A stretch of 64,000 nucleotides of DNA from Rodentibacter ratti (GCF_002000485.1 NZ_MLAJ01000002.1:1-64000), one strand, 5' to 3'. Positions 1-12,500 are shown, counted from the first letter of the stretch. The notes: generated from the letters alone by a model not told the origin. A program made the numbers and translations.

Positions 1-118
1 AAATGATCTTTTGATTAAATCTCATCCTAATCGGATAAATTTCACGCTGATCTTTTAATGATTTTCTAACATAGAAACAGTAAAATTCAACCAATCTTGT
101 TACAAAAAGGAGAACTCA

Positions 119-946
119 ATGAACAACAGCTTTATCGGATTAGGCGTGGCAGGCAATTTTGCGGGGCATTTGGAGCAAGCGGGCGAAGCGGCGGATTTTT
201 TGCAAGTGAAAACGGTAGAAGCGGTGCAGCCCAAGGCGATTTTCCCGTTTTATGTGCCGAGTGAAACGTTAGGCGAGTATCAATTCCTTTCCACTTACCC
301 CCTTTCCCATTCTGAAATCCGTTTTCCCAATGATGCCGATAATTTACAAATTGAGCCTGAAATTGCGTTGTTGTGTGAAATTCACTACGCCGAAAATCGC
401 GTTTCAGCCCTTGTGCCAACGCATTTTGCCGCCTATAACGATTGCTCAATCCGCCGTCCGAACGCTCGCAAAATTTGTGAAAAAAAGAACTGGGGCGAAA
501 AATCTAAAGGCATTTCGGCAAATTGGCTGCCATTGGAGCATTTCAATGCAGGCGGTGTATTGGACGATTTCCACATCGCCTGTTTCCACAAACGCCATGG
601 CGTGATGAATGAGTACGGTATTGATAGCCCTGCGGTGGGGTATAGTTATTTTCATCAAAAATTATTGGATTGGATTATCGACCGAATGAATAATCAGCCT
701 GATGAAGGTCCGATGAATAATATTGCCGCTTTACTTGAAGCCGCAAATTATCCGAAACAGGCGATCATCAGCATTGGCGCAACACGTTACACCGATTTTG
801 GCGAACACAACTTCTTGCAAATTGGTGATACCAGTATTGTAGCGCTGTATAACGCCAAGCGTTACACCCACAGTCAAATCGCTGAAATGGCTGAAAAAGA
901 GCTGTTCGAGAGTGATATTTCTGCATTAGTGCAAAAAGTGATCTAG
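119..946 (+). CDS. DUF5718 family protein, FAH-like
   Basis: A 275-residue cytoplasmic protein without signal peptide or membrane segments. I recognise it as the DUF5718 type found in Pasteurellaceae; no function is established to my knowledge. The motifs resemble the fumarylacetoacetate hydrolase fold: Glu79-Pro-Glu81 followed by Asn107-Asp108 matches the E-x-E and N-D metal-ligand pattern of that family, and a GD motif lies near the C-terminus (FLQIGD). A metal-dependent hydrolase is therefore possible, but this is inference. The start is preceded by AAGGAG eight bases upstream of ATG. It is convergent with birA and separated from it by an uptake-signal terminator. Confidence 0.75.
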   Translation: MNNSFIGLGVAGNFAGHLEQAGEAADFLQVKTVEAVQPKAIFPFYVPSETLGEYQFLSTYPLSHSEIRFPNDADNLQIEPEIALLCEIHYAENRVSALVPTHFAAYNDCSIRRPNARKICEKKNWGEKSKGISANWLPLEHFNAGGVLDDFHIACFHKRHGVMNEYGIDSPAVGYSYFHQKLLDWIIDRMNNQPDEGPMNNIAALLEAANYPKQAIISIGATRYTDFGEHNFLQIGDTSIVALYNAKRYTHSQIAEMAEKELFESDISALVQKVI

Positions 947-950
947 TATT

Positions 951-986
951 AAGTGCGGTTAAAAACAGCGAAAATTTTGACCGCAC

Positions 987-988
<2 letters not shown>
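951..988. terminator. Bidirectional terminator from paired uptake signals
   Basis: AAGTGCGGT at 951-959 and ACCGCACTT at 980-988 form an inverted pair, extended inward by AAAA/TTTT. It lies between the convergent DUF5718 gene and birA and overlaps the birA stop codon. Inverted uptake signals acting as terminators are well known in Pasteurellaceae. Confidence 0.75.
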
Positions 989-1922
<934 letters not shown>

Positions 1923-1948
1923 TCATAGCATAAAACCTAAAAATTTCA

Positions 1949-1977
1949 TTTTCAAAATGGGACAAAATCTGTATAAT
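1949..1977 (+). promoter_or_regulatory. guaB sigma-70 promoter
   Basis: A perfect -10 TATAAT at 1972-1977 stands 17 bases after a weak -35 TTTTCA at 1949-1954. The guaB ATG at 2027 follows about 43 bases after the predicted transcript start. Confidence 0.65.
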
Positions 1978-2026
1978 GCCGCCGCAATATTTTTTAACAT
2001 TCATTTTTAACGACGGAAATATTGCT

Positions 2027-3490
2027 ATGCTTAGAATCAAAAAAGAAGCCCTCACTTTCGATGATGTTCTTCTTGTCCCAGCACATTCTACCGTGCTTCC
2101 AAACACCGCTAATCTTTCGACCCAACTCACTAAAACCATTCGTTTGAATATTCCTATGCTCTCTGCGGCAATGGATACTGTAACCGAAACCAAATTGGCA
2201 ATTTCTCTTGCTCAAGAAGGCGGCATTGGTTTTATTCATAAAAATATGTCCATTGAACGCCAAGCGGATCGTGTGCGTAAGGTGAAAAAATTTGAAAGCG
2301 GTATCGTTTCCGAACCAGTCACCGTATCCCCTACCCTCACGCTTGCAGAACTGGCTGAACTCACCAAGAAAAACGGTTTTGCCGGTTATCCGGTGGTTGA
2401 TGCAGAGAAAAATTTAGTCGGCATCATTACAGGGCGTGATACCCGTTTCATTTCAGATTTAAGCAAAACGGTAGCGGATTTTATGACCCCTAAAGAGCGA
2501 TTAGTCACCGTCAAAGAAGGGGCGACTCGCGAAGAAATTTTCCGCTTGATGCACGAAAATCGTGTGGAAAAAGTATTGGTAGTCAATGACAATTTCAAAT
2601 TAAAAGGGATGATTACTCTAAAAGACTATCAAAAAGCCGAAAGCAAACCGAATGCCTGTAAAGATGAGTTTGGGCGTTTGCGTGTGGGTGCGGCAGTGGG
2701 TGCAGGCCCGGGTAACGAAGAACGCATTGATGCGTTAGTCAAAGCCGGCGTGGATGTGTTGTTAATCGATTCATCACACGGTCATTCCGAAGGTGTACTA
2801 CAACGTGTGCGTGAAACCCGTGCCAAATACCCTGACCTTCCTATCATCGCCGGTAATATTGCCACAGCTGAAGGGGCAATCGCATTGGCTGATGCCGGGG
2901 CAAGTGCCGTGAAAGTAGGGATCGGGCCAGGCTCAATCTGTACTACTCGTATTGTCACCGGTGTGGGTGTGCCACAAATCACGGCGATTGCTGATGCGGC
3001 AGAAGCTTTGAAAGATCGTGGCATTCCGGTTATTGCCGACGGTGGTATCCGCTTCTCCGGTGACATTGCCAAAGCCCTCGCTGCCGGTGCGAGCTGTGTG
3101 ATGGTGGGGTCAATGTTTGCCGGTACGGAAGAAGCCCCAGGTGAAATTGAGCTTTACCAAGGCCGTGCCTTTAAATCTTATCGTGGTATGGGTTCATTGG
3201 GGGCGATGGCGAAAGGTTCATCAGACCGCTATTTCCAATCAGACAATGCTGCTGACAAACTCGTGCCGGAAGGTATTGAGGGGCGTATTCCATATAAAGG
3301 TTACTTAAAAGAAATCATCCATCAACAAATGGGCGGTTTGCGTTCTTGTATGGGCTTAACCGGTTGCGCCACTATTGATGAACTCCGCACCAAAGCAGAG
3401 TTTGTGCGTATCAGCGGTGCAGGCATTAAAGAAAGCCATGTTCATGATGTAACCATCACCAAAGAAGCCCCGAATTATCGGATGGGGTAA
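2027..3490 (+). CDS. guaB: IMP dehydrogenase
   Basis: Oxidises IMP to XMP with NAD+, the committed step of GMP synthesis. The 487-residue protein has the usual TIM barrel with two CBS domains inserted at about residues 95-210, the phosphate-binding GGIR loop, and the catalytic loop GPGSICTTR carrying the active-site Cys. The first in-frame start, 51 bases upstream at 1976, would lie inside the predicted -10 element; the ATG at 2027 gives the normal family length and N-terminus ([14 protein letters not shown]). guaA follows after one small lipoprotein gene, so both GMP-branch enzymes are close. PurR control is predicted from the upstream operator. Confidence 0.97.
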   Translation: MLRIKKEALTFDDVLLVPAHSTVLPNTANLSTQLTKTIRLNIPMLSAAMDTVTETKLAISLAQEGGIGFIHKNMSIERQADRVRKVKKFESGIVSEPVTVSPTLTLAELAELTKKNGFAGYPVVDAEKNLVGIITGRDTRFISDLSKTVADFMTPKERLVTVKEGATREEIFRLMHENRVEKVLVVNDNFKLKGMITLKDYQKAESKPNACKDEFGRLRVGAAVGAGPGNEERIDALVKAGVDVLLIDSSHGHSEGVLQRVRETRAKYPDLPIIAGNIATAEGAIALADAGASAVKVGIGPGSICTTRIVTGVGVPQITAIADAAEALKDRGIPVIADGGIRFSGDIAKALAAGASCVMVGSMFAGTEEAPGEIELYQGRAFKSYRGMGSLGAMAKGSSDRYFQSDNAADKLVPEGIEGRIPYKGYLKEIIHQQMGGLRSCMGLTGCATIDELRTKAEFVRISGAGIKESHVHDVTITKEAPNYRMG

Positions 3491-3590
3491 TCTTTAAACC
3501 ATATCGTAAGGTGGAATTTGTTCCACCTCTTTGAGTTTAAAGTTCAGTTAATTCTTTTAAGTTTTATAAGATAGCTTATAAGGGAAAATT

Positions 3591-3908
3591 ATGAAAAAAT
3601 TAACTATTCTGACTGTTGCATTACTATTATCAGCTTGTGTAAATGACTGGTCATCAAGCGGAGTACCAGATATGTATGAAGGACAATCAAAAGAAAGCGT
3701 GCTCAAATCTTTACAGAAAAATAATTGGGTAATCAAAAAGCAACAAACTGATGAAAAAGGTAACTTATACTTAATTGCTCAAGGAAAACCGACAAGACAA
3801 TTTACCGATCTTTTTGGCTCTCATTGTCGTCAAGGTGCATTTGCAATTTATAAAAAAGAAGGATTGCAAGTTCTTAAAACATCCGACTGTAACGAATCAA
3901 AAAAATAA
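3591..3908 (+). CDS. Small predicted lipoprotein
   Basis: A 105-residue protein with a lipoprotein signal peptide: basic start MKKLT, hydrophobic stretch, and lipobox LLSAC with Cys16 as the predicted lipidated residue. The mature part is short and contains two cysteines (in SHCRQGAF and near the C-terminus, SDCNES) that could form a disulphide. I do not recognise a family. The segment MYEGQSKESVLKSL loosely resembles the start of BamE/SmpA-type folds, which is only a hint. It sits between guaB and guaA, 22 bases before guaA, and is probably cotranscribed with it. Confidence 0.75.
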   Translation: MKKLTILTVALLLSACVNDWSSSGVPDMYEGQSKESVLKSLQKNNWVIKKQQTDEKGNLYLIAQGKPTRQFTDLFGSHCRQGAFAIYKKEGLQVLKTSDCNESKK

Positions 3909-3930
3909 CTTAATCACCAAGAGAACTTAA

Positions 3931-5490
3931 ATGAACAACATTCACCACCATAAAATTCTGATCCTAGACTTTGGTTCACAATACACCCAACTCATTGCTC
4001 GCCGTGTGCGTGAAATCGGGGTTTACTGCGAACTTTGGGCATGGGATGTCACGGAAGAACAAATTCGTGAGTTTAATCCAACCGGGATTATTCTTTCCGG
4101 CGGACCTGAAAGCACCACGGAAGCAAACAGCCCTCGTGCGCCAGAATATGTTTTTAATGCCGGTGTCCCAGTGTTGGGTATTTGCTATGGTATGCAAACT
4201 ATGGCAATGCAATTGGGTGGTTTAACGGAAACCTCCGATCACCGTGAGTTTGGTTATGCCTCCGTTTCATTGGAAAATTCGACCGCACTTTTTGCAAACC
4301 TCAACGATGGCGATAATAAATTAGATGTTTGGATGAGCCACGGTGATAAAGTGACCCGTTTACCCAATAACTTTTCTATTACAGGTACAACGCCAACTTG
4401 CCCGATTGCTGCCATGTCTGATGAAAATCGTCATTTCTACGGTGTTCAATTCCACCCTGAAGTCACCCACACAAAAAGCGGTTTGGAATTATTGAAAAAC
4501 TTCGTGGTGAATATCTGTGGCTGTGAAACCAAATGGACGGCAGAAAATATCATTGAAGATGCCGTAGCCCGCATTAAAGCCCAAGTGGGCGATGATGAGG
4601 TGATTTTAGGCTTATCAGGTGGGGTAGATTCCTCGGTTGTCGCCTTATTATTGCACCGAGCAATCGGTAAAAACTTGCACTGCGTCTTCGTGGACAACGG
4701 CTTGTTACGCCTAAACGAAGGCGATCAAGTGATGGAAATGTTCGGTAATAAATTCGGCTTAAATATCACTCGGGTGAATGCGGAAGATCGTTTCCTAAAC
4801 GAATTGGCAGGAGTGGATGAACCGGAAGCAAAACGCAAAATTATCGGTAAAGTGTTCGTTGATGTGTTTGATGATGAATCGAAAAAATTGCCAAATGTGA
4901 AATGGTTGGCACAAGGTACGATTTATCCAGATGTCATTGAATCCGCTGCGAGCAAAACAGGCAAAGCCCATGTTATCAAATCACACCATAATGTGGGGGG
5001 GTTGCCGGATTATATGAAACTCGGCTTGGTCGAGCCATTGCGTGAACTATTCAAAGACGAAGTGCGTAAAATCGGCTTAGCGCTTGGTTTACCGGCAGAA
5101 ATGCTCAATCGCCATCCATTCCCGGGTCCGGGGTTAGGGGTACGTGTGTTAGGTGAGGTGAAAAAAGAATACTGCGATCTCCTCCGTCGTGCCGATGCGA
5201 TCTTCATCGAAGAATTACATAAAGCGGATTGGTATTACAAAGTCAGCCAAGCCTTCACCGTGTTCCTCCCGGTGAAATCCGTAGGCGTAATGGGTGACGG
5301 TCGCAAATACGATTGGGTTGTGTCCCTCCGTGCGGTTGAAACTATCGACTTTATGACCGCACATTGGGCGCACTTACCATACGAGTTATTAGGAAAAATC
5401 TCTAATCGAATTATCAATGAGGTTAATGGTATCTCCCGCGTCGTCTATGACGTAAGCGGAAAACCACCCGCAACGATTGAATGGGAATAA
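3931..5490 (+). CDS. guaA: GMP synthase (glutamine-hydrolysing)
   Basis: Converts XMP to GMP using glutamine and ATP. The 519-residue protein has an N-terminal class I glutamine amidotransferase domain, with nucleophile Cys85 in GICYGMQ and the His/Glu pair in HPEVTHT, then an ATP-pyrophosphatase domain with the PP-loop LSGGVDSS, and the C-terminal dimerisation domain ending PPATIEWE, as in the E. coli enzyme. It lies downstream of guaB with a lipoprotein gene between. A stem-loop terminator follows 46 bases after the stop codon. Confidence 0.98.
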   Translation: MNNIHHHKILILDFGSQYTQLIARRVREIGVYCELWAWDVTEEQIREFNPTGIILSGGPESTTEANSPRAPEYVFNAGVPVLGICYGMQTMAMQLGGLTETSDHREFGYASVSLENSTALFANLNDGDNKLDVWMSHGDKVTRLPNNFSITGTTPTCPIAAMSDENRHFYGVQFHPEVTHTKSGLELLKNFVVNICGCETKWTAENIIEDAVARIKAQVGDDEVILGLSGGVDSSVVALLLHRAIGKNLHCVFVDNGLLRLNEGDQVMEMFGNKFGLNITRVNAEDRFLNELAGVDEPEAKRKIIGKVFVDVFDDESKKLPNVKWLAQGTIYPDVIESAASKTGKAHVIKSHHNVGGLPDYMKLGLVEPLRELFKDEVRKIGLALGLPAEMLNRHPFPGPGLGVRVLGEVKKEYCDLLRRADAIFIEELHKADWYYKVSQAFTVFLPVKSVGVMGDGRKYDWVVSLRAVETIDFMTAHWAHLPYELLGKISNRIINEVNGISRVVYDVSGKPPATIEWE

Positions 5491-5536
5491 AAATCCCACT
5501 TTTCATAGCCTTTCAATTCATTTCAAAATAGCTCAG

Positions 5537-5560
5537 AGCCCTGTAATATCAGGGCTTTTC
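5537..5560 (+). terminator. guaA terminator
   Basis: AGCCCTG (5537-5543), a six-base loop, CAGGGCT (5550-5556), then a short T run. It is a typical intrinsic terminator 47 bases after guaA. Confidence 0.75.
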
Positions 5561-5757
5561 TATTTCATATACTGACCTATGAATGAGATATTTCTAAAGC
5601 CAAATAAATAAAATAATAGAGGAATAGGTAAGAAAATTTGCCTTAGATAATCCCATTTTTGATTAGGTAAAAATTTAAGCTTAAAGCAAGCTAGCGGATA
5701 TGAGATTTTAAACAAGAGACTGTCAGATTGGGTTTGATCTTCTACAATAACAATCCT
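5561..5757. other. AT-rich spacer between guaA and the IS200 element
   Basis: About 200 AT-rich bases with no gene I can support. A 66-codon minus-strand reading frame crosses it, but it has no recognisable protein features, no good ribosome binding site, and overlaps the guaA terminator. Confidence 0.5.
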
Positions 5758-5803
5758 CACGTAAAACGTGCGGTTTTTAGGCTACCCTATAAGGGCCTAG
5801 GAC

Positions 5804-5831
5804 TTCACATGCCCCTCAAGGGGCATGTGAA
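5804..5831. repeat. Subterminal hairpin of the IS200 element
   Basis: TTCACATGCCCC (5804-5815), loop TCAA, GGGGCATGTGAA (5820-5831): a perfect 12-base-pair stem downstream of tnpA. It is the best candidate for the right-end structure bound by the transposase. Confidence 0.65.
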
Positions 5832-5861
5832 AAACTGACAACCGCACAATAACTCTATGGC

Positions 5862-6326
5862 TTACCCCTTAAAGGGGTCCACATATTCTTTCTTCGATAA
5901 ACTATCTGAAATCATATCTTCCTTCTCTTGATTCCTGATGTATTCTTCTACTACCTTCGTATTTAGACCCACCGTACTTACATAATACCCCTTCGCCCAA
6001 AAATTCTGATTTCCATACTTATATTTTAAATTCGCATGTCTTTCGAATATCATTAGCGATGACTTCCCTTTCAGATAACCCATAAAACTCGATACTGCCA
6101 ATTTCGAGGGAATCTTGACTAACATATGAATATGATCTTTCATCGCATATGCTTCTAGAATTTCTACATTTTTGTAAGTACATAACTGCCTTAAAATACC
6201 GCCTATATCTACTCGCAATTTTCCATAAATTGCCTTTCTTCTATACTTCGGAATAAAGACAATATGATACTTACAGCTCCATCTTGTATGTGATAGACTT
6301 GAGTCGTCATTGGATTTACTTGCCAT
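5862..6326 (-). CDS. tnpA: IS200/IS605 family transposase TnpA
   Basis: A 154-residue Y1 HUH transposase that cuts and joins single-stranded DNA. The HUH metal site is His65-Ile-His67 (in DHIHMLV) and the catalytic tyrosine is predicted as Tyr129, with Gln133 four residues later (EYIRNQ), the spacing known from ISHp608 TnpA. Length and all motifs are intact, so the element may be active. Start is ATG at 6326 with the strong AGGAGG ribosome binding site seven bases upstream. That site is buried in an 11-base-pair inverted repeat, which is expected to hold translation very low. Confidence 0.95.
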   Translation of the reverse strand: MASKSNDDSSLSHTRWSCKYHIVFIPKYRRKAIYGKLRVDIGGILRQLCTYKNVEILEAYAMKDHIHMLVKIPSKLAVSSFMGYLKGKSSLMIFERHANLKYKYGNQNFWAKGYYVSTVGLNTKVVEEYIRNQEKEDMISDSLSKKEYVDPFKG

Positions 6327-6331
6327 GACTT

Positions 6332-6383
6332 ATCCTCCTATATTCTGAATTTTGGTTGTCAGCCTTATTCATTATAGGAGGAT
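6332..6383 (-). promoter_or_regulatory. Hairpin sequestering the tnpA ribosome binding site
   Basis: ATCCTCCTATA at 6332-6342 and TATAGGAGGAT at 6373-6383 are a perfect 11-base inverted repeat. In the minus-strand transcript the tnpA Shine-Dalgarno AGGAGG is fully paired with the upstream CCUCCU. IS200 elements are known to repress their transposase through a 5' leader structure of this kind. Confidence 0.75.
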
Positions 6384-6418
6384 TCTTTTATTCCGTTCAC
6401 CGCTTAAGCTCTTTGATT

Positions 6419-6437
6419 CCATACGCATAGCGTATGG
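6419..6437. repeat. Hairpin at the left side of the IS200 element
   Basis: CCATACGC, loop ATA, GCGTATGG, followed by five T on the plus strand. It could be the IS left-end hairpin, a terminator for plus-strand transcripts entering the element, or both. Confidence 0.55.
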
Positions 6438-6440
6438 TTT

Positions 6441-6467
6441 TTATAGCTAGACTTTGTCTAGCTATAA
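6441..6467. repeat. Perfect 12-base-pair palindrome
   Basis: TTATAGCTAGAC, loop TTT, GTCTAGCTATAA. It sits between the IS200 hairpin and the adhesin terminator. Whether it belongs to the element or to the target site is not clear. Confidence 0.6.
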
Positions 6468-6470
6468 TAA

Positions 6471-6508
6471 ATAAAGCTCAATCTCTTAGATAAGAGATTG
6501 AGCTTTAT
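6471..6508. terminator. Adhesin gene terminator, 18-base-pair palindrome
   Basis: An 18-base arm at 6471-6488 and its exact complement at 6491-6508, with GA at the centre, lie 28 bases after the adhesin stop codon. On the minus strand the stem is followed by TTATTATAGC, so it can act as an intrinsic terminator of the adhesin mRNA; it may also work in the other direction. Confidence 0.7.
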
Positions 6509-6535
6509 AACATCGGATTCAGCTATGAATACGAA

Positions 6536-9500
6536 TTACCATTCATAGCCAAGACCGACCGCACTTACAACATCACCACGAGTATTGGTACTACCACTTA
6601 ATTTCAGTAGTACTTTTCCGTTATCGCTGGCTTTGGTATAACCTAAGGCTACCGCATTTTCACCACGATAATTACTCGCTGCAACGGCAACCATGGATTT
6701 TCCATTTCCTCTAACCTGTGGTAACCCGGCAATCGCAGCTGCCCCTGCAATACCCGCTCTCAGATCTTTATCAACTTTGTTAATCTTGTTATTTAAGCCA
6801 TTAACATTACTGTTAATATTATTGATATTTCGATTAACTGCGTATAACTGAGAGCCATTCACCGCATCAGTCGAAGTTGCGGAAACTTCACCAGGTGCGA
6901 CATTGGTAATTTTTTTATTGCCTGCATTAATACCATCAGTCGTCATGCTAGGGCCATTTTTCACAGAAACACCACGACTGTTTACAACGGTATTACCTGC
7001 CCTTACAGAACCATCATGACCAAGGTCAACATCTTTTGCAAGCTGGACTTCTAAAGTGCCTTTACCGTTGGCCTTAACATTAATGTTACCTTTTGCGGAT
7101 TTGAAGTTTTCAGATTGTGATTTAGAAACACCTTCACCTTTCACTGTAACTTTACTGTTAAGTTTGTTGTTGTTCACGACTTCATTATTACCTGTGAACT
7201 TCAAGCCGTCATCAGTAGTAGCGATCTCGTGAGTTTTATTTGGATTGTCTTTTTCCACATAAACCAAACGAGTTTCACCATCTTTCCCATCAACGCCAAC
7301 TTTACCATCTTGACCTTTGATAGAAATGCCATTTTTGCCATCTTTACCATTTAAGCCAATTGAACCGTCTTTTCCGTTGATAACTACTGCTGAGCCATCT
7401 TTACCGTTCACACCGATAGAGCCATCAGCACCGTCTTTACCATTGGCACCTTTTTCACCCACAGTGACTTTATTTGCTGTTAGATCTTTCGCTAAGGCGA
7501 CAACAACTTTGCCATTTTCTTCATAAGTTTTGATGTTCACTGCATCGTATTCAGTATCGGCTTTCTCACCTTTACCGACTATTTCAAGTGTTTCACCAAG
7601 ATTTTTATGAATAATCTGTCCACTTTGACCTTTGAAGTTCAAACCTTCTCTAGCCAGTTCTTGCTGAATGTTGTGTAATTGCGAACCGTTTACCGCATCC
7701 TTGGATGTTGAACTAATTTCACCATCAGCAACATTTACAACTTTGTTACCACCGTTATCTAACCCTTTATTGGTTAATGTCACATTGGTTTTACCATTGT
7801 CAGATGCTCTGATTGTGATACCACTATCATTCATAGTTGTGTTACCTGTGGTTACAGAAGTGAAATCAACATCATCTTTGGTTTTCACAGTATACGTCGT
7901 GCTACCATCAGCATTTTTTGTTGGTATCACTTCGATATTTTTACCTGCATCAACCTTTGTCGTTGCTTGAGCAATACCATCTTTTAACTGTTTCACATTA
8001 ACTGCATCAGTATCGCTTTCGCCCGCTTTTACGTTAGTGATCTTGTTACCGTCAACACTTAAATGTCCCCCAGAGATCGTTGTTCCACCTGCTTTAAACT
8101 CAATTTTTTGACCATCTTTATTCGAGATAGAATCAACATTTTTCAAGTCTTTAGCTAATTGAACTTCTAAAGTACCTTTGCCATCAGCTTTAACATTAAT
8201 GTTACCTGTTGCCGATTCAAAGTTATTAGATGCATTTTTATCAATACCTTCACCTTTAATGGTCACAACAGAATTTAATTTATGGTTATTAACGACTTCG
8301 TTGTTACCGGTAAATCTCAAACCATCGTTAAGTGTTGCCACTTCTTCGGTTTCACCATTTGATTTTTCATAAACGATACGAGTTTTAGTTTTGCCATCTT
8401 TACCGTCGTTACCATCAAGACCGGCTTGACCTTGCGCAACGGTAATTGCACCACTCGAACCATCTTTACCGTTAATACCAATAGTTCCGTCTTTTCCATT
8501 CAAGGCTATGCCATCCTTGCCATCAGCCCCTTTCAAGCTAATAGAGCTATCTTTACCATTGATAGAAACTCCATCCTGGCCATTTTCACCCTTAACAGTG
8601 ATAGCACCGGATTCTTGATCATTACCAATAGTGACATCTTTATTTAAGCCGACCTGTAACTTAGCTTTACCATTTTCATTAACGACTTCAGTGATTACAC
8701 TTCCATCACCTTTCACGGTGACTGTTTCACCAAGTTTTGCTTTAACGTCATTACCCTTTTCATCCGTTAAACCAAATCCGCCGCCTTTTGATGGGTCAGT
8801 AATGTTACTAATGGATTCTTTTAAGTCACCAACATTAACAGCATTGTTTAATGTATCACCTTTAGCATCTGTTAAAGATACCTTATTACCATTAGCATCC
8901 TTCAAACCACTATCAACATTAACAATCTGGTTTCCGCCATTGTTCAACCCCTTGTCTGTCAAACTAACCGTTTTATTTGCAGGCGCATCTTTTGGTGTAA
9001 TGGTTAAACCACTGCCATTGATAACAGATTTATTACCTGTCATTTCATCAATGAAGTGTGCGCCTGTTAAATCTTGTAGCTCTTTAGCCATTTTAAGAAT
9101 TAACTTACCACCTTCATTATCAACACGTAAGTTTTTATCTGTAACATTAGCATTCGCATTTAATTTCCCTAAGATTTCTAGCTCTTCATTGAGTTTTTTA
9201 GCAATCGAGTCACCTTTGTCACCTTTGAATTTTAAACCATCGTTAAGTGTTGCCACTTCTTCGGTAATGGTCTTATTCGGATCTTGCGGATCTTTGGTTT
9301 CATAAACAATACGTGTTTTACTTTCACCATCTTTTCCGTTAACACCCGCTTTTCCATCCGCACTTTTAATGGTTAGACCATTTGCTCCATCTTTGCCATT
9401 TAAGCCGATTGAGCCATCTTTACCATTGATAACCACTGATGAACCATCTTTGCCATTCACTCCAATTTGACCATCAACCCCGTCTTTACCATTTTCACCT

Positions 9501-12500
9501 TTTTGACCCACTGTCACCTTATCTGCAGTGAGATCTTTAGCTAAACCAATAACGAGTTTGCCATCTTTAGTCATGGTTTTGATATTTGTTGCATCATATT
9601 GATCATCAGCTTGTGTGCCTTTACCTACAATCTCAAGTTTTTCACCTAAATTTTTGTGAATAGCATCACCGGACTGTGCTTCAAAGTCTAAGCCTTTAAC
9701 AGTAAGATCTTTCTGAACGTTATATAACTGAGAACCATTCACTGCATCAGTAGATGTTTCAGTTACATCACCAGCTTTAACATTAGTAATCTTATTGCCA
9801 TCGACACTGACATCGCCCCCAGAGATGGTTGTCCCCCCATTTTTGCTTAGCACAACACTTGACTGACCATTTGTAATAGTCTCAATATCGTTAAGGTCTT
9901 TTGATAATTGAACATTTAACTTACCATCTTTGCTGTTAACTCCGATGTTGTCTTTTGTTAGCTTAGCTTTATCCGCACCACCAACGATTTCTAATTGTTC
10001 ATTTAGCTTTTTGGCTATAACTGTAGTGTCATCACCTTTGAATTTTAATCCATCGTTAAGCGTTGCCACTTCTTCGGTAATAGTTTTACTCGGGTCTTTA
10101 GGATCTTTGGTTTCATAAATAATGCGTGTTTTACTTTCACCATCTTTTCCATCAACACCCGCTTTTCCATCGGCACCTTTAATGGTTAAACCATTTGCTC
10201 CATCTTTGCCATTTAAGCCGATTGAGCCGTCTTTACCATTGATAACTACTGATGAACCATCTTTGCCATTCACGCCGATAGTACCGTCAATACCATCTTT
10301 CCCGTTAGCACCTTTCTCGCCAACAGTGACTTTATTTGCTGTTAAATCTTTCGCTAAAGCGACAACAACTTTACCATTTTCAGTGATGGTTTTAATGTTA
10401 GTTGCATCATACTCAGTATCTGACTTTTCTCCTTTACCCACAATCTCAAGTTTCTCACCTAAGTTTTTATGAATAACTGAATCATTACCTGTTGATTGAG
10501 TGCCAAAATCCAAACCTTTCGTGTTGATTGCATTGGTTGCATTATAAAGTTGTGAACCATTTACAGCATCTTTAGATGTTGCATTTACATTACCATCTTT
10601 AAGGTTCGTAATTTTATTACCATCAACACTGACATCTCCGCCCTTAATGGTTACAGCAGGTTTGCTTGGATCATTATTATCTTTACCGGTAAAGACAATT
10701 GATGAGTTATTTCCACCAATCGAATTAATACCGTTAAGATTTTTAGCTAAACGAACGGTTAGGTTACTAGCTCCATCGGAAATAACACCGATGTTATTCT
10801 CTTCTGAAAGCTCGTTTCTATCTGTAATACCACCTATAACATTTACTTGTTCATTTAGGTGTTTTTTGATGACATTAGTATTTGCAATTGCATCACCATA
10901 GTATTTCATACCATCATCATGCGTTGCCACTTCATGTTCTTTGCCATCTTTATCTTTGTAAACAATACGGGTAATTCCATCTTTACCATCTTCACCGTCA
11001 ACGCCAGCTTTGCCTTCTTTTACAGAAATATCAGCTGATACGCCATCACTACCATCAGCACCTTTAGGACCAGTTAAGCCAATGTGACCAACTCCATCTT
11101 TACCGGAGATAGAAATTGCATCTTTGCCATCTTTACCACTGATTCTGACTTTGCCATCTTCACCATTTTGTCCATTAGGACCTGTGATTGTCACACCATC
11201 TTTACCATCAGCACCATTTTTTCCGTTTACAACAATCTTATCTAAATTAGTTAAGTCTTTATTCAGCGCAAAGCTATAGGTTTGATTTTCATCAGCACCA
11301 CTTTGAGTGACAGTTAAATTTTTACCCGCATCCAGATTAACTACTGTGCCAGGTTTTACAGTTTTCGCTACAGAACTACCGTTTACATTACCGGTTGCAT
11401 TTGCATTCCATCCGCTATTGTTTACGATATCAACCACTTGATGAACTGTTGCTATACCATTTGCACCATCTTTACCATTCTTACCATCTATTGGGGTAAT
11501 TGGAGTTGCGCCTAACTTAACATCATATTTAACAATACCATCGTTATCTACCAATGCCGTTGTATAGTTACCATCTGTGAAGTTTAATCCTTTTGATAAA
11601 GTAACAGTTTGATTATTTTTACCGTTTGCTTTATAGGCTAATGGAGCATCACCCAGATTTTGTTCTGCAACAGAAACCGTATAAGTTTTCTGCCCTGTTG
11701 TCTGGTCTTCACTTGGTGTTACCGTAACATTCTTGCTACCGGATTGAACAATCGAACCTAAACCGGTAATCACTTTCTTACCGTCATTAGTAATATTTTT
11801 TAAATCTGATTTTGCAATATTTGTGATTTTGGCTTCACCTGTAACGTCCTTGCCATCACCATCAACATAAGTCATGGTTACTGCGCCGCTATCATCCACT
11901 TGGTATTCGCCCGGTTTTATATGACGTTCTGCCGCTCTCACTGAATCCAACTGGCTTAAGTTAACTGCATCTGTAGGATTCGTACCATTGGCCACATTTT
12001 TAATTTGGTTTCCACCATTATTCAAACCTGAATCTGTTAAAGATACTGTTTTAGTTGTATCAGTCGGGTTAGTAATAGTAACACCGCTATTATTTACAGT
12101 AGTATTGCCTACTTTTACAGAACCTCTATCAGTTAAGTTAATATCTTTGTTAAGTTTAACTTCTAACTTATTGCTACCATCTGCGACAACATTAATATTG
12201 CCAGCAGCAGATTCAAAGGTTTTAGCTGTAGCTTCATTAACCCCTTCACCTTGTACTTTTACTAAAGTATTCAGTTTATGTTTATTTTCAACAGACTCAT
12301 TATTACCAGTGAATCTTAGTCCATCTTCTAATGTTGCAACGGTGTGATTCGTACCTTTATCATCTTTATAAACAATACGGGTCATACCATCTTTACCGTT
12401 AGCACCATCCGTTCCATCAACGCCAACTGAACCTTTATCTCCTTTGATCGTTAAGCCATTACTACCGTTTGCGCCATTTAAGCCAATAGATCCGTCTTTA

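Larger units (their letters stand above)
5758..6442 (-). mobile_element. IS200-type insertion sequence (IS200/IS605 family)
   Basis: A single-gene element carrying only the HUH transposase tnpA and no tnpB, as in the IS200 subgroup. Such elements have no terminal inverted repeats and instead carry subterminal hairpins recognised as single-stranded DNA. Here the right-end side has hairpins CACGT-AAA-ACGTG (5758-5770) and a 12-base-pair stem (5804-5831). The left-end side has CCATACGC/GCGTATGG (6419-6437). The exact ends are not determined; the limits given are the outermost plausible hairpins. It lies directly downstream of the giant adhesin gene. Confidence 0.75.

Noticed and set aside
5560-5760. 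66-codon minus-strand frame between guaA and the IS200 element
   Set aside because: It overlaps the guaA terminator, has no good ribosome binding site and no recognisable protein features.
8631-9305. Long plus-strand open frame (224 codons) opposite the adhesin
   Set aside because: The repetitive adhesin codons leave several long antisense frames open, and this one lacks protein-like motifs and a ribosome binding site. The adhesin frame is clearly the coding one.
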